Assembly: GCA_910592005.1 (NCBI GenBank)
Contig: CAJVPP010001192.1
Span: 1 to 21,950, forward strand
From: Funneliformis mosseae
Taxonomy: Eukaryota > Glomeromycota > Glomeromycetes > Glomerales > Glomeraceae
Direction of reading: 5' to 3'
Length of the DNA: 21,950 bases
Shown here: positions 1 to 10,506 of the stretch, piece by piece
Position numbering within the stretch: position 1 is the first letter of the stretch
Layout: the number at the start of each line of letters is the position of its first letter
Notes under the pieces: generated by a model
What the model saw: the letters and a program-made list of their open reading frames with translations, nothing else
Told to the model about the DNA's origin: nothing
Database searches by the model: none
Program-made: the position numbers and the translations under genes

Positions 1-113
1 CAAGATTTGGGCTTTAAAACAAGTACAAGATCATGTTTCTAGCATTTGTGGTTGATGAGTTATAGCCGTTCAAAGGTTACCAATCACACTTGCGTTTCTT
101 TTGGTAGCCACTG
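1..113. repeat. Tc1/mariner-type terminal inverted repeat (right end of an element lying to the left)
   Basis: Read on the minus strand, this stretch begins TA-CAGTGGCTACCAAAAGAAA, the form typical of Tc1/mariner ends (CAGTG next to a TA target). The next TA is at 114-115. It aligns over about 110 bases, inverted, with 144-258. Its C and G content is much better kept than in that partner, so it looks younger. The rest of its element is outside the window. Confidence 0.65.
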
Positions 114-143
114 TATATATATTAATTAACTATAAATAAAATA

Positions 144-258
144 TAATAACCCATAAAAGAAACGTAAATCCTAATTATTTAACTTTAAAAACTTATAACT
201 CATTAACTACAAATTTTAGAGTTATAATATTACATTTATTTTAATCCTTAAAACCTAA
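144..258 (+). repeat. left terminal inverted repeat of the Tc1 element
   Basis: It shares aaaagaaacgtaaatc, ttataactcatta and acaaatttta blocks, in inverted order, with 1-113. Its outer 30 bases also match the inverted right end at 2060-2111. The relation to 1-113 shows that both elements belong to one family. Confidence 0.65.
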
Positions 259-340
259 CAATTTTTTTTAAAAAAAATTTTCATTAAATCAATAATATTT
301 ATTTTATATAAATAGATAATATATACTTAAAATTTATACT

Positions 341-464
341 TAATAAAATTATAATATCAAAAAAAAATTTAGATAAAGCGAATTAGATGACATTTATTAT
401 ATATATAATAGATGTCATCTAATTCAATTTATTTAAATTTTTTTCTGATATTATAATTTTATTA
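341..464. repeat. long near-perfect palindrome of about 124 bases
   Basis: The left arm (341-397) reads taataaaattataatatc, then gaattagatgaca. The right arm (about 413-464) returns as tgtcatctaattc, then gatattataattttatta. The loop is an ATATAT tract. Such a hairpin could be a small foldback MITE nested in the Tc1 element or a replication-slippage product. No coding content is seen. Confidence 0.7.
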
Positions 465-900
465 ATTTTATTAAATTTAATAATGATAAATTAAAGAAGT
501 ACATAAAAAAGTTATAAAAGAAACACAATTTAGTAGTGCAAAAAATATCACAAAAAAAATGCAAATTAGTAGTACAAGAAAAATTAAAAAAGAAACGTAA
601 ATCTATAGTATAGATTTGTCTAATTTTATATTATTAATTTATTAACTAATTTTTCACTAATTTATTTAAATTAATTCATTTTTAAATTTTTTTCTTCTTT
701 AAACATATCAAGATTTTGTAAAAAAAATCATAATATTATCCTTATATTTATACCTCTTTATACTATTTTATATTATAGTTTAGTTGAAAGAAGAGAAAAG
801 GATTCAAATATGTATTTTATTTGATGAAATACTTTATACTTCAAGTGAACTTGTTAAACAATATAGTGTTAGTATATAAGCATTATTACAGATCTTTATG

Positions 901-1745
901 AAAAAAACAAAAAAACAAAAAATGTAAAAAAAGATTTAACAAAAGCTAGCAAATCTAGAACTGTAAAAAAATGTGAAAAGAACAGGTTATTAAATATATT
1001 ACAAGCGGAGAATACACAAACACTATACAAGTTCAAAAAAAATTAAAATAGATTATAACCTTAACATTTCTTCAGAAACTGTATAATAGATTTTTAAAAT
1101 AAATGATTTAAAATCTGCTGTAAAATTAAAAAATTACTCTTACAACTTTGACATAAAAAGGTTAAATATGAATTTGCTAAAAAGTATAAAAATTAGAAAA
1201 TAGATGATTAGAATAAAGTATTTTCAGATAAAAGTAAGTTTAATTTTTTCACGTTAGATAGTCATTAATATTGTTAGAAAAAGAATGGGAAGACACTAAA
1301 AAATCAGCATGTCTTAAGTACAGTAAAGTTTAATAGTAAAGGAATATTTGTATAAGATTATTTTACATCTCAAGGAATTAAAAATTTATATAGAATCAAT
1401 AGTGACTTAAACGTGAAACGTTATTGTAAAATTTTAGATAAAGATTTTTTAAGAACTTTAATATATTATGATTTAAGTATAGAAAATGTTATCTTTTAAC
1501 AAGATAATAATCTAAAACATAAAACACAAATAACTAAAAGATGGTTAGAAAGTAAAAATATTACTATATTAGATTGGCCTATTCAATTACTAGATTTAAA
1601 ACTGATTGAACACTTATAGAGTGAAATGGAATAACAATTAAAAAATATTGATAAGCCTATTAAAAATAAGAATAAGCTTTAGAAAATAATTCAAACAATG
1701 TGAAATAATATCAAAATTAATATTTATATTAAATTCTATGTCAGA
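901..1745 (+). pseudogene. Tc1/mariner transposase relic (DD34E)
   Basis: This is the remains of the enzyme that cuts and pastes a Tc1-type transposon at TA sites. In one frame the first catalytic Asp sits in KVFSDKSKFNFF (codon 1227-1229). The second is in QDNNLKH (1503-1505), followed by LDWPIQ..DLKLIEHL with the catalytic Glu at 1608-1610. The second Asp and the Glu are separated by exactly 34 residues, the Tc1 signature. The tail WLESKNITILDWP and KPIKNKNKL fits the family's C-terminal part. The N-terminal DNA-binding half (about 930-1130) is only recognisable in pieces (ISSETV) and needs frame changes. Stops lie where the family has Gln or Trp: TAA before QDN, TAG after IEHL, TAA after EME, TAG after KNKL. 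It is a dead copy inside the element whose ends are at 144 and 2111. Confidence 0.85.
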
Positions 1746-2113
1746 GTGAATCAATGATATTTAAACTAAAAAGATAGTTATATGAGATAGTAAGGTATAT
1801 AAAAAATATATTTTTTGATATATATTTTTTTAATATATAATTATTTTTTATATAATTATTGTAAATATTTTTTTTAAATTTATATATTTTTTAAAATAGT
1901 TTATAATATAATAATTTAATAAATAACAAAAGATAAAAAATAATTAAATTTATTAATTTTTTATATAACTTTATTTTAATTTATATATATAAATAGCTTG
2001 AATTTAAAGCTTTTTAAAAATCTATTTGCATAATTTTATGATGAAATTATGTGATTTATAATAATTAGCATTAATTTGTATTATAGATTTGTGTTTCTTT
2101 ATGAGTCATTATA

Positions 2114-2788
2114 TATTAAAATTTAGCTATTTATTAATATATACTGATTAGCTAGATTAAATTTTGGCTGATTTTATAATATATTAATTTATCATATATT
2201 TTATTTTTTTTAATTTTAACCAATATATTGGATTGGAAATCTTTATTCAAGTTTAAAAATATAAATAAATTTATCATATTATTAAATAACTTAAAATTTT
2301 CTATTTATAGTATAGATTTAAATACTACAATAGTTAAATATAATATAAAATCAACTTAACTAAAACTTTAATTTATATTATTTTTTGAATAATATCTTAT
2401 TATTTATATATTTACTATTAAATATTACTTTATGTTAATTTTTGCAATTAATATAATATTTGCTTATTATAGATTAGCCTTTATTGATTATTAGTTTTAA
2501 AATTTTTATTTATTATTAAAAAAATCTCAGTAATAAATTAATTTTATAAAATGTATTATTTAACATTATATATAATATCACTTTTTAACTATACTCTTAA
2601 TTTAAAATTTAGATATATTATTAAAAACTTTACTATTATTACTAGTAGTAATCATTACTAGTATTATAAACTTCTTTTTTAATTGCTGATTTACATGTGA
2701 TTGATAAAAATTACAATAACAAATGCAGTATTAAATACAATAATAAAAATTTTTCATTTTAAAATCTCTATTTCCTAAGATGTAAAAA
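2114..2788. other. AT-rich gene-free stretch
   Basis: No open frame or recognisable protein similarity is seen. The only structure is a small palindrome around 2636-2660 (tactagtagtaat / attactagta). The stretch separates the Tc1 element from the next gene relic and may contain that gene's old promoter. Confidence 0.5.
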
Positions 2789-5700
2789 ATGTCAAATGTT
2801 AATATAATTTCAGGTAAACTTGTTGCAACTGGAAATATTATACCAGAGCTTCATTATAGTTCATATATGCATAATTGGTAGATTTTTTTCAAAGAAGAAA
2901 ATTCAACTTATCTTATTCCTATATGTTTAGAATTAGAAGTTTCAATATTATTAAATAAATAGCCTTTTGTTCTTTATATAGTTCATTATATTTATAGTTT
3001 TTTGCAACCTGATTATATTTGTAAAGAAAAAGGACAAAGTAGTGGTATTATTACAAGTACCTTTATGGCAATTACATCTGTATATCAAATTGTTTTCAAT
3101 AGTAAAACAAAATTTTCTAAACTTTTATATTTGGGTTTAAATCAACTTAAAACAAGTCAGAAATTATTAGAAGGAGTTAGTTTTCACCCTTTTATTATTA
3201 AATTAGAAAAAATAACTATATTTGTTGATTCTCTTGGAAAAATTATCCGTTCAAAATTAAACAAAATTGGTTGTAATTATCTATCATCTTTTTTTACAAA
3301 TATAAAAATAAACAATCTGTTTTTTTTCAATGTATAAGTCAAGATTTATATTTGATCACAATTTTTCAGGATAGTCAAATTGTTACTAAATATGAAGACA
3401 TTTCACTCAATGCTGTATGCCAACAAGTTAGAATTTTAAAATCCTTTTCAGAAAATACTTTATTTGCTATAGATCATCCTATAATGTTACATAAACTAAA
3501 ACAATATATAAAATAATTTTTTCACATCAAACACTTATACCAAATACATGTATACCCTTAGATTGGAATAATAAAATAATTATAGAGCATTTATTTGAAT
3601 TACATCTAAAAAAAGTAGTTAGAAAGTCAATTGATATGTGATATCAAGTTTTTCAAAGTTGGAAAGAAAAAGAAACTAATATAATTGAATTATATACTCA
3701 TCTTAGTATAATATATAGTTCAAATCATAATTTTTAAGAATGTGAATTACGAGCATGGTATTCATTATTTTGTGCTATAAGATGTACAAATATTATTTCG
3801 TATAATAAAAAAATTTCTAAGGTAATGTAATAAAAATTTATATATATAAAATAATGATAATAAATTTAAAAACATATCAATTTATAAATTGAATTTTAGA
3901 CAAACTCATCTAATCCTAAAAAAGATTGTGAAACACTCTAAGATTTATATTTCAATAGATTTTTGAAGATATCACTAATCCTATCAATTATAAATACTAT
4001 TCAGATATTTTGGGAATATTTTTGTGATAGCTATAATATGAATATTAGAAGAATAAATGGTAAATAATGTATATTATCAATAATTGCAGAAAAATTTACA
4101 TATCAAGAAATAATTGATAATTTAGAGGTAGAATAAAGATTATACTTATCAAATATGTAAAATATAATAATAATTTTAAATTTATAATATAATTAGGTAT
4201 TTTCTAGTACTATTAATATAGTATGAAAGTTTTTTCAAATTAATGGACCTGGTTATATTGCATTAGAAAAACCTATTGTTACTCATTTAAAATGTTTGAA
4301 ATAAAAGAAAAAGAATTTGAATTATTTTTTTACTGATAAACAAAATGTAAATATGAGTTATTATAAAGTTGATACAAATCATAATTACTAATATTTATCT
4401 TAAAGATCAAAAAATGCACTTTGAGAAAAATTTTCAGCCACTTATTCAAATGGAATGAAATGTATTTCCTTTATGTCTCGATTATAAAATAATCATTTCA
4501 AATATTGAAAAGATTTAGAAGAATTGTGTTTAATATGTAATGATTATGGATATCAATCTTTTAAAGATTTAATCAACTTAATTAATATAAACTTTTCTGA
4601 TAAAATATTACAGGTTAGTTAATATATTTTTTATTATACTTTTAATAAATAATATTATTATACTTATATATAATTTTTTTTTAGAATTATTGGATTTATG
4701 AAATAGAATTATTATGTCATCATCTAAAATAATACTATGAAGAAGAATTAGTTATAAATAAAAATGGTACAACTAATCATATTGATTGTATTAATCATTA
4801 TTTATTATTTGTATTTGAAGAATGTAATTTTCAACATTTTTTACGATATCTAAAATGTGATAGATTATTTAGTATATTTAAAGAACTTTTAACACAATTC
4901 AATATTATTCATCATAATAAACTTACCAAATGTCAAGAACAATTAATATGTTATTTATCACATCAAATTCGTAAATCATATTGTATGCCCAATTTAATGC
5001 TATATTATAAGAATTAAATAATTATGGAGCTATTATTGTTATTAATTATAAAATGTGAATTTTACTTACAATAGCTTGAGAAACAAAAAGTAAATTTTTC
5101 AGAAAAAGAGGATGAATACTTCATACAACTTTAGTCTTTCAAAAAGATAATGAAAATAATAAAAAATTAGAAATTTAAGCTTACGATCATTGGAGTTCAG
5201 ATACTAAACAAGATACTTGGTTTACAGCATTATATTTAGAAATAGTATTTAAAATAATGAATCCAAAACCTCATTGAATTAAAATTATTTTAGATAATGA
5301 AGACTATTATCATAATTCTGACTTAATGGCAATTATAAGTCATTGGTATAGTTGGTATGAAATAGAAGTATATGGATGGATCTTTCTTGAGCCAAGTGAA
5401 GCAAAAACTATAGTTGATTTTCATCATGCAATAGTAAGTAAATTTAATACTAAGTATTAGTTATTTTTTATATTATACTAATTTTTTTAAATAATTAGAT
5501 TGCATATGTAATAAAAAGATATATTAGAATTAGATGCAATATTACCGAAAGAACAAATATTAAAACAGCACTTTAAGATCTTAATGGAATATCAATAGCA
5601 CATATTAAATCAAATTGTGATCTAAATTAAGAAAATATAGAATTATTAGAAAGATTAGAGTAAGTTATCTATATAGTTGTTTTAATTTTATTAATATATT

Positions 5701-6000
5701 TTTAAGAAATTACAGAATTTTTATTACATTAATTAAAAATCATAAAAACTCAAAAAATAATACAAAAAAATGTAAAACTATTCCTGGTATTTCAAAATTG
5801 TTTGAATGAACTTGGCTAATAGATAGTCAATTTGCAGGATATATGCGTACACATTCTCTTTCTCATATTAGTATATGGACGAATTTTCACCTACACAAGT
5901 TGCTTCTTTTTGCAATACTAGTTATAAACCATCTCCAGTAGCTTCTGAACTAACTAAATCTAAAGCTCTATAGAAAATGCCGATTTCTAAAAAATCAGGT
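2789..6000 (+). pseudogene. multi-exon relic of a large repeat-family gene with a D-D-E-like core
   Basis: From an ATG at 2789 the old reading frame can be followed to about 6000 through stops and several frameshifts (near 3305, 3510 and 5000). Four GT-AG introns of fungal size still fit the frame: 3822-3899, 4128-4196, 4614-4684 and 5434-5498. The N-terminal part includes an open run at 3002-3337 followed, after a frameshift, by SQDLYLITIFQDSQIV. The middle part contains CLICNDYGYQSFKDLI (around 4530) and NGTTNHIDCINHYLL (around 4765). The C-terminal part has YDHWSSDTKQDTWFTA (Asp codons 5185, 5200 and 5212), IILDNEDYYHNSDLM (Asp 5293) and FLEPSEAKT.VDFHHA (Glu 5389 and 5398). This D..D..E order resembles an RNase H-fold transposase or integrase core. 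From memory it matches a large Rhizophagus protein family of unknown function. A transposase role is inference. The N-terminal half could belong to a cellular gene captured by the element. Confidence 0.65.
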
Positions 6001-6312
6001 AATATAAATAAATTATTATTTGTTATTAATTCAAAATTCAAAATTCATAGTAACTAAGGACGTTGACATATATTGTGTAATATTTTTGGGAGTGGGGTGG
6101 CAGGGACTTCTAAAAGATGTCTTACGTTATACTTAAATATATATATTACGTGATCATTTAGCTTATGATAATAAGCAAAAAATATTTATTAATACTGCAA
6201 TTCAACACATGTTTACTCTTTATCTGATACATATTTTCTTAATTCAAATAGAACGATATTTGATCGTTGTGAAAGTAGAAGAGAAAAATTATCAAGTGAC
6301 TCATTCTAATTC
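6001..6312. other. spacer between two convergent gene relics
   Basis: No frame is recognised. A short GC-richer patch (gggagtggggtggcaggg, about 6089-6106) stands out from its surroundings. It may be an element end, but no partner copy is visible in the window. Confidence 0.4.
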
Positions 6313-8460
6313 TTAGATTAGCTTTTAGGTCATCTTTAAGTTGCAGCATATGCTGTTTTCTTGTGATTTTTTAGGAAAGTAAGGGTAGAAAAGTACTTTT
6401 GACATGTAGAACAACAAAGACAGGAGTATGTGTTTTTTTCAAGAGACGGATAGTGAGCATCGTAGCCTAGAATTTTTAGATGATCATAATATTAGAGTAA
6501 ATGAATAGAATTTGTAAAGTGTTTATCATAAGCTTTTGTAATAGGTAGTAAAAAACCATTGTAGTTTTTAAGAAATTCTATTGCTTTTTTAGCTCTTAGT
6601 AGTCCACAACAACTTGTATCTTTACATTTTCTGATATCAATGGAATATGTGCATAAATTGCAGTATTTTTTAATCCAAGACTATGAAATAAAACATTCAG
6701 GAAAGGTAAGCGCTTCATTCTTCTTTTTTATATTTTTTTGGTTTTATTTTTTTTATCTTTTTAATTCTTCAGCCTTTTCTTTTTTTATACTTTTAAATTC
6801 TAAATTTTCAAATAAATTTGTAAATGTGTTAATATATCGAGCATCAATATGTTTTCCAAAATTGAATCACGATTCCAAATATTGCAAAGAGTCTCTTTAG
6901 CATATCGAAAATTTTGAGTAGCCAACTCAGGATTTGTGACATTTTCTTGCGAATTCAAATGTTTGCCAAAGTGATCAATTGGTATGTGATGTCAGCAAAT
7001 TTGCTGAATAGTGTTGCTATGCCTCTTTTAATAGGATTGTATTTAGATTATCCTAGTACATATTCGTATACTCAGATAATCCAAGTCAAACTTTTTAAAA
7101 AGTTGATAGTATACCATTATGTTTTTTAAATGTCTGGGATTTTCGTTCAACCCTCCATCTACTAATAATATCCAAATAAGTCAAATTTATCCATTGGTCT
7201 TCAATGCATCATCATATTGGAAATTTAAGGTAAGACTTTCTAGATCCTGTATATATGTTAGTAAGAATATACCAATAGGCCATTAGAAATATGTAAAATT
7301 GCAAGTTGTCCTGTTTGAAGTTTATATTTTAATTTATTTAGTTTAATAATTAAATATACTGAAAGAATTAGTTTCTGCTTATACCTAATAGAAAAATCGT
7401 GATCAGCTACGGATATAAGTTTATTAATTGACTATAAGATTTGAAATATTTGACCTACTGCAGGTACTCCAAGACCCACTTTTACTTTGTCATCTTGAGA
7501 AACAATAACAGACATATCAGCAAATATAGAAGCAAATTGTCTTGCATATTTGATAGATGCAAGACAATAATGCCCATCAGAATGCTCTCAAGTATCTGTA
7601 TGTAAAACTCTGAATATAGCAACCCATGCTGGATGATAATAAGCCTTAGTAGCAATTGAATTAGATTAGCGAGATAAGAGATAATTCTTTAATGTTGTTC
7701 GTGCTATATAAATATTATATCTCTCCTTCAAATTCTTACGTAAATTTTTAATGATGTGTACCTTAACCACCTCTTTTTACCTTTTTGAATCAGCTGATCT
7801 AAACTCAACTGAGTCATGAATTTGATTGTATAAATCTAGATATTCGAAAAGTAATGGTAAATAACCAGACTTATCGTACTGAACTACCTCTTGATTCTCG
7901 ATAAGTATTTTAAATTTTTTTGCTCTACAATTTTGAGTATATTTCATGTTTCTTTTTAGTTTATTAATTTTGTCCTTATTAGAACTAATTTTATATTCAG
8001 CTTTTTTTATTTTATATATATATTATGCTGAATCTGAGTATCGGTTGTGATGTTGTAAATTTGTTTTAATTTAGCAAGTTTTTTTTCAGTTATTTTAATC
8101 TCTTCTGCTATCTTTCTTTAAGCTATTGCATTCTTAGAAATTTCTAGTATAGGTTCGACTGGACTAATAATAGGAAGGAAGGAAGCTGTTTCTAATATAA
8201 ATTTAGGACAATTTGCTCTTATTGTTAATATGTTATATAGATGAATTGGAGTAGTAATGTATTCTCTAATTATATTATCAATTTCTGTAGCACTTTTGCT
8301 TTTAATGCTTTTCTATTCTGTTGTTGCTTCATAGCAAATAATAGCACAATTTGGAGTATTATTTCCCATTTTTACTATAGTACTATATACATAAGTATTA
8401 GTGAATTCCTGATACTTATTATCTGGCGAATTGTAATTGATTTTTTATTAAATCTAGAGT
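6313..8460 (-). pseudogene. DDE-like transposase-family relic with C-terminal zinc finger
   Basis: The minus strand carries a long broken frame. From the N-terminal side it shows TYVYS..VKMGNNTPNCAII (around 8380), a lysine-rich, coiled-coil-like stretch (about 8140-7930), then EHSDGHYCLASIKYARQFAS (around 7560), MSVIVSQDDKVKVGLGVPAV (Asp codons at 7499-7504), LLVDGG (Asp 7157-7159) and NPRHLKNI, then SKYNPIKRG (7021-7050). Near the C-terminus are TYSIDIRKCKDTSCCG (around 6610) and a C-x2-C...H finger, CCSTCQKYF...L.NHKK (about 6363-6431). The D, D and NP-(E/K) order resembles transposases of the DDE class. The position expected to hold Glu is now Lys. From memory this is an abundant Rhizophagus repeat family with a C2H2-type finger. 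Many TAA/TAG stops and several frameshifts (around 8010 and 7230-7040) make it dead. Small plus-strand open frames here are shadows of this relic. Confidence 0.7.
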
Positions 8461-8587
8461 CAATAAAGTAGGTTTGACGACTTATTTTTTAAAATAAAAG
8501 TAGATGCATTTTTTTGAGAACAAAACTTATTTTTTATTATAAAAATGCAAAATATCAATACATTAAATTCTCTTTTATAAAACTTTT

Positions 8588-8953
8588 GTAGCTAATTATA
8601 TTAAAATACAAGCCTTTTTACAGTTAATTTATATTAAAATAGAAAAGCCACTGCAGCTAAATTTATTAAAAAGAGTACACTATTCTTTTCATATCAAAAT
8701 CTCACAGTTTAATTTATACTAAAACAGAAAAATCCTATAGCTAAATTTATTAAAAAGACTTTTATATTAAAATGTAAACTCTACAGTTAATTTATATTAA
8801 AATAGCAAAGTTCTGCCACTCTTTTCATATAAAAATAGAAAAAAAGCTTCTGTTAAATAGCTTGCCCGCAGTTAATTTATATTAAAATAGCAAAGCTCTG
8901 CCACTCTTTTCGTATCAAAACAGAAAAAAAGCCTCTGTTAAATAGTTTAGTTT
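8588..8953. repeat. minisatellite, 80-85 base units
   Basis: Units begin at 8621, 8704, 8784 and 8869 with caGTTaATTTATAtTAAAAtAG, followed by a variable middle and a ttaaatag-type end. The last two copies are nearly identical over 85 bases (CTCTGCCACTCTTTTC core). An older half copy starts near 8588. The array lies directly upstream of the minus-strand gene relic, so it may once have been in its promoter region. Confidence 0.75.
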
Positions 8954-9100
8954 CAGGATGCAAATTTTTTTACCTATTATATTGTTATAAATAAAAAGTC
9001 TAATAATTATTATCACGTGATTTACCTTAGTTATTTTACGTGAGGGTGGGAGATCAAGCTTTATATTAAATTGATATTATGTAATAAATGTCACTGCCCT

Positions 9101-9416
9101 TATCATTAAACTGATTAGATTACATCTAGCAATTGATAGTTTTTTTTTTATTAAGAATTTAGTCACCTTTATATACTTTTTAATGTAAATCTAATATATT
9201 ATATATGTTAGGTATGTCTGATATATCAAATATATCAGATATGTTAAATATATCAAATATATCAAATATATTTGACATGTTTGATATTTAGATCTACATT
9301 TTCTTACATTACATAAATTAAATATATTTATTAAATCAATTCTATTTATTATATAACTTATGTAATTATTTATAATGCATTATATAGATTAATTATGTTA
9401 TGATAGTTCTGTTACA
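9101..9416. repeat. dispersed repeat module, copy 1 (uninterrupted)
   Basis: It starts tatcattaaactgattaga and holds a short array of TATATCAAA-like 9-mers (about 9215-9285), then the block gatctacattttcttacatt. It ends near 9416 after tatagattaattatgtta. It is about 85-90 percent alike, by eye, to 10507-10961 except that the second copy carries a 154-base insertion. Confidence 0.75.
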
Positions 9417-9866
9417 ATAGAACTTTTATATATTTTATCAAAATAATAGATTATAATAAAAAATAGAAGATATTTTTTATTTTTATTTATGAATAAAATA
9501 GAAAGAATAGACAGAATTTTAAAATCAAAAAGGTTTTAGTTATAAAATAAATTTATTATTTATTATAAAGATATCTAATTATTTTAGTAATAACTTTATT
9601 TAGAATATTATAAAATTATTCAAATTATTAAAAGTAAATTATTTTACATTATTAAGACTATTTTTTTCTTAATTAAAAAGATTATTAATAAAATAAAGTT
9701 AAATATAAATAATCTACAAATCTTAGTAAAAATAATAACAGTTATTTTTTTTAATTATTATGAATAAAAATAATAATAAGTCATAAAAAAAATTTTTATA
9801 TTCTAAAAAAAAATTAATTTATATATTTATTATTTAATTAATATTTGATAAAAGTAAAATATTATA
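9417..9866. other. AT-rich gene-free stretch
   Basis: It consists of A, T and short TTATTA-like runs. No frame, RNA gene or clear repeat partner is seen. Confidence 0.5.
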
Positions 9867-10035
9867 GGGATGATTAGTAAAAAAAAGGGAATTCCATTTT
9901 TTAGCCAAAAATTTTTTATTTATTTACTATTATTAATATGCAATTCTTATGAATTGCGAAAGTTAGACAGGTATTCAAGTGGTGATTCTTTTAAGTTTAC
10001 GTAGTAATCTAATAGTTATTTCAATAAGTTAATAG

Positions 10036-10235
10036 TTCTTTTATATACCGCAAAGTATATTCATACTTCAGTTAGTTAAGTTCTTAGTTGATTAGGTTCT
10101 TTTATATACTGTAAAGTATATTCATATCTTGGTTGATTAAGTTCTCAGTTGATTAAGTTCTTTTATATACTATAAAGTATATTCACACCTCAGTTAGTTA
10201 AGTTATATTATATATTAAAAAATATATTCAAACCT
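10036..10235. repeat. minisatellite, 61-base units
   Basis: Three units begin at 10036, 10097 and 10158, each starting ttcttttatatac and containing aaagtatattca and cagttagttaag or ggttgattaag blocks. A shortened fourth copy (about 10203-10235) lacks the ttctcagttgattaag segment. No gene is associated with it. Confidence 0.8.
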
Positions 10236-10506
10236 ATAATGAATGTATGATTCATTTACTATATACTGCTCAATGTATTCAATACACTATTGAGTATATT
10301 TTTATATGTTAAATTAAAATTAAATGTGAATTACGTTACAAATACAAAGTATCACAAAATGTTTCAAGTAAATTAAATAAAGATTTATTGGTAAATAAAT
10401 AAACTAAAAACTAAAAATATTAAACTAAGAAAATATAAAAGAAAAATTAATCATAAATAGAAAAGAGTAGCCTTGTATTATTTTACAAAAAAGGGTTATA
10501 CATAGT

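Larger units (their letters stand above)
144..2111 (+). mobile_element. decayed Tc1/mariner DNA transposon, about 2 kb
   Basis: The left end (taatRaccCAtaaaagaaac form at 144) and the right end, inverted (taatgactcataaagaaac, ending at 2111), match over at least 30 bases. Both are flanked by TA (142-143 and 2112-2113), the target duplication of Tc1/mariner elements. A DD34E transposase relic lies between them. The ends read TAATRA where the neighbouring repeat at 1-113 has CAGTGG, that is, C-to-T and G-to-A changes only. The element cannot encode an active transposase. The inner borders of the terminal repeats are unclear because of decay. Confidence 0.75.

Noticed and set aside
6640..7129. 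Plus-strand open frames of 86 and 71 codons
   Set aside because: They are opposite-strand shadows of the minus-strand relic, whose motifs are recognisable.
8241..8471. 76-codon plus-strand open frame, Phe/Ile-rich and membrane-like
   Set aside because: Shadow of the N-terminal part of the minus-strand relic.
6085..9060. GC-richer patches at 6089-6106 and 9043-9052 as possible ends of one element around the minus-strand relic
   Set aside because: The two patches do not align as inverted or direct repeats beyond a few bases.
9200..9290. TATATCAAA array considered as a CRISPR-like or regulatory array
   Set aside because: Units are 9 bases without spacers and vary by slippage; it is a simple microsatellite inside a dispersed repeat.
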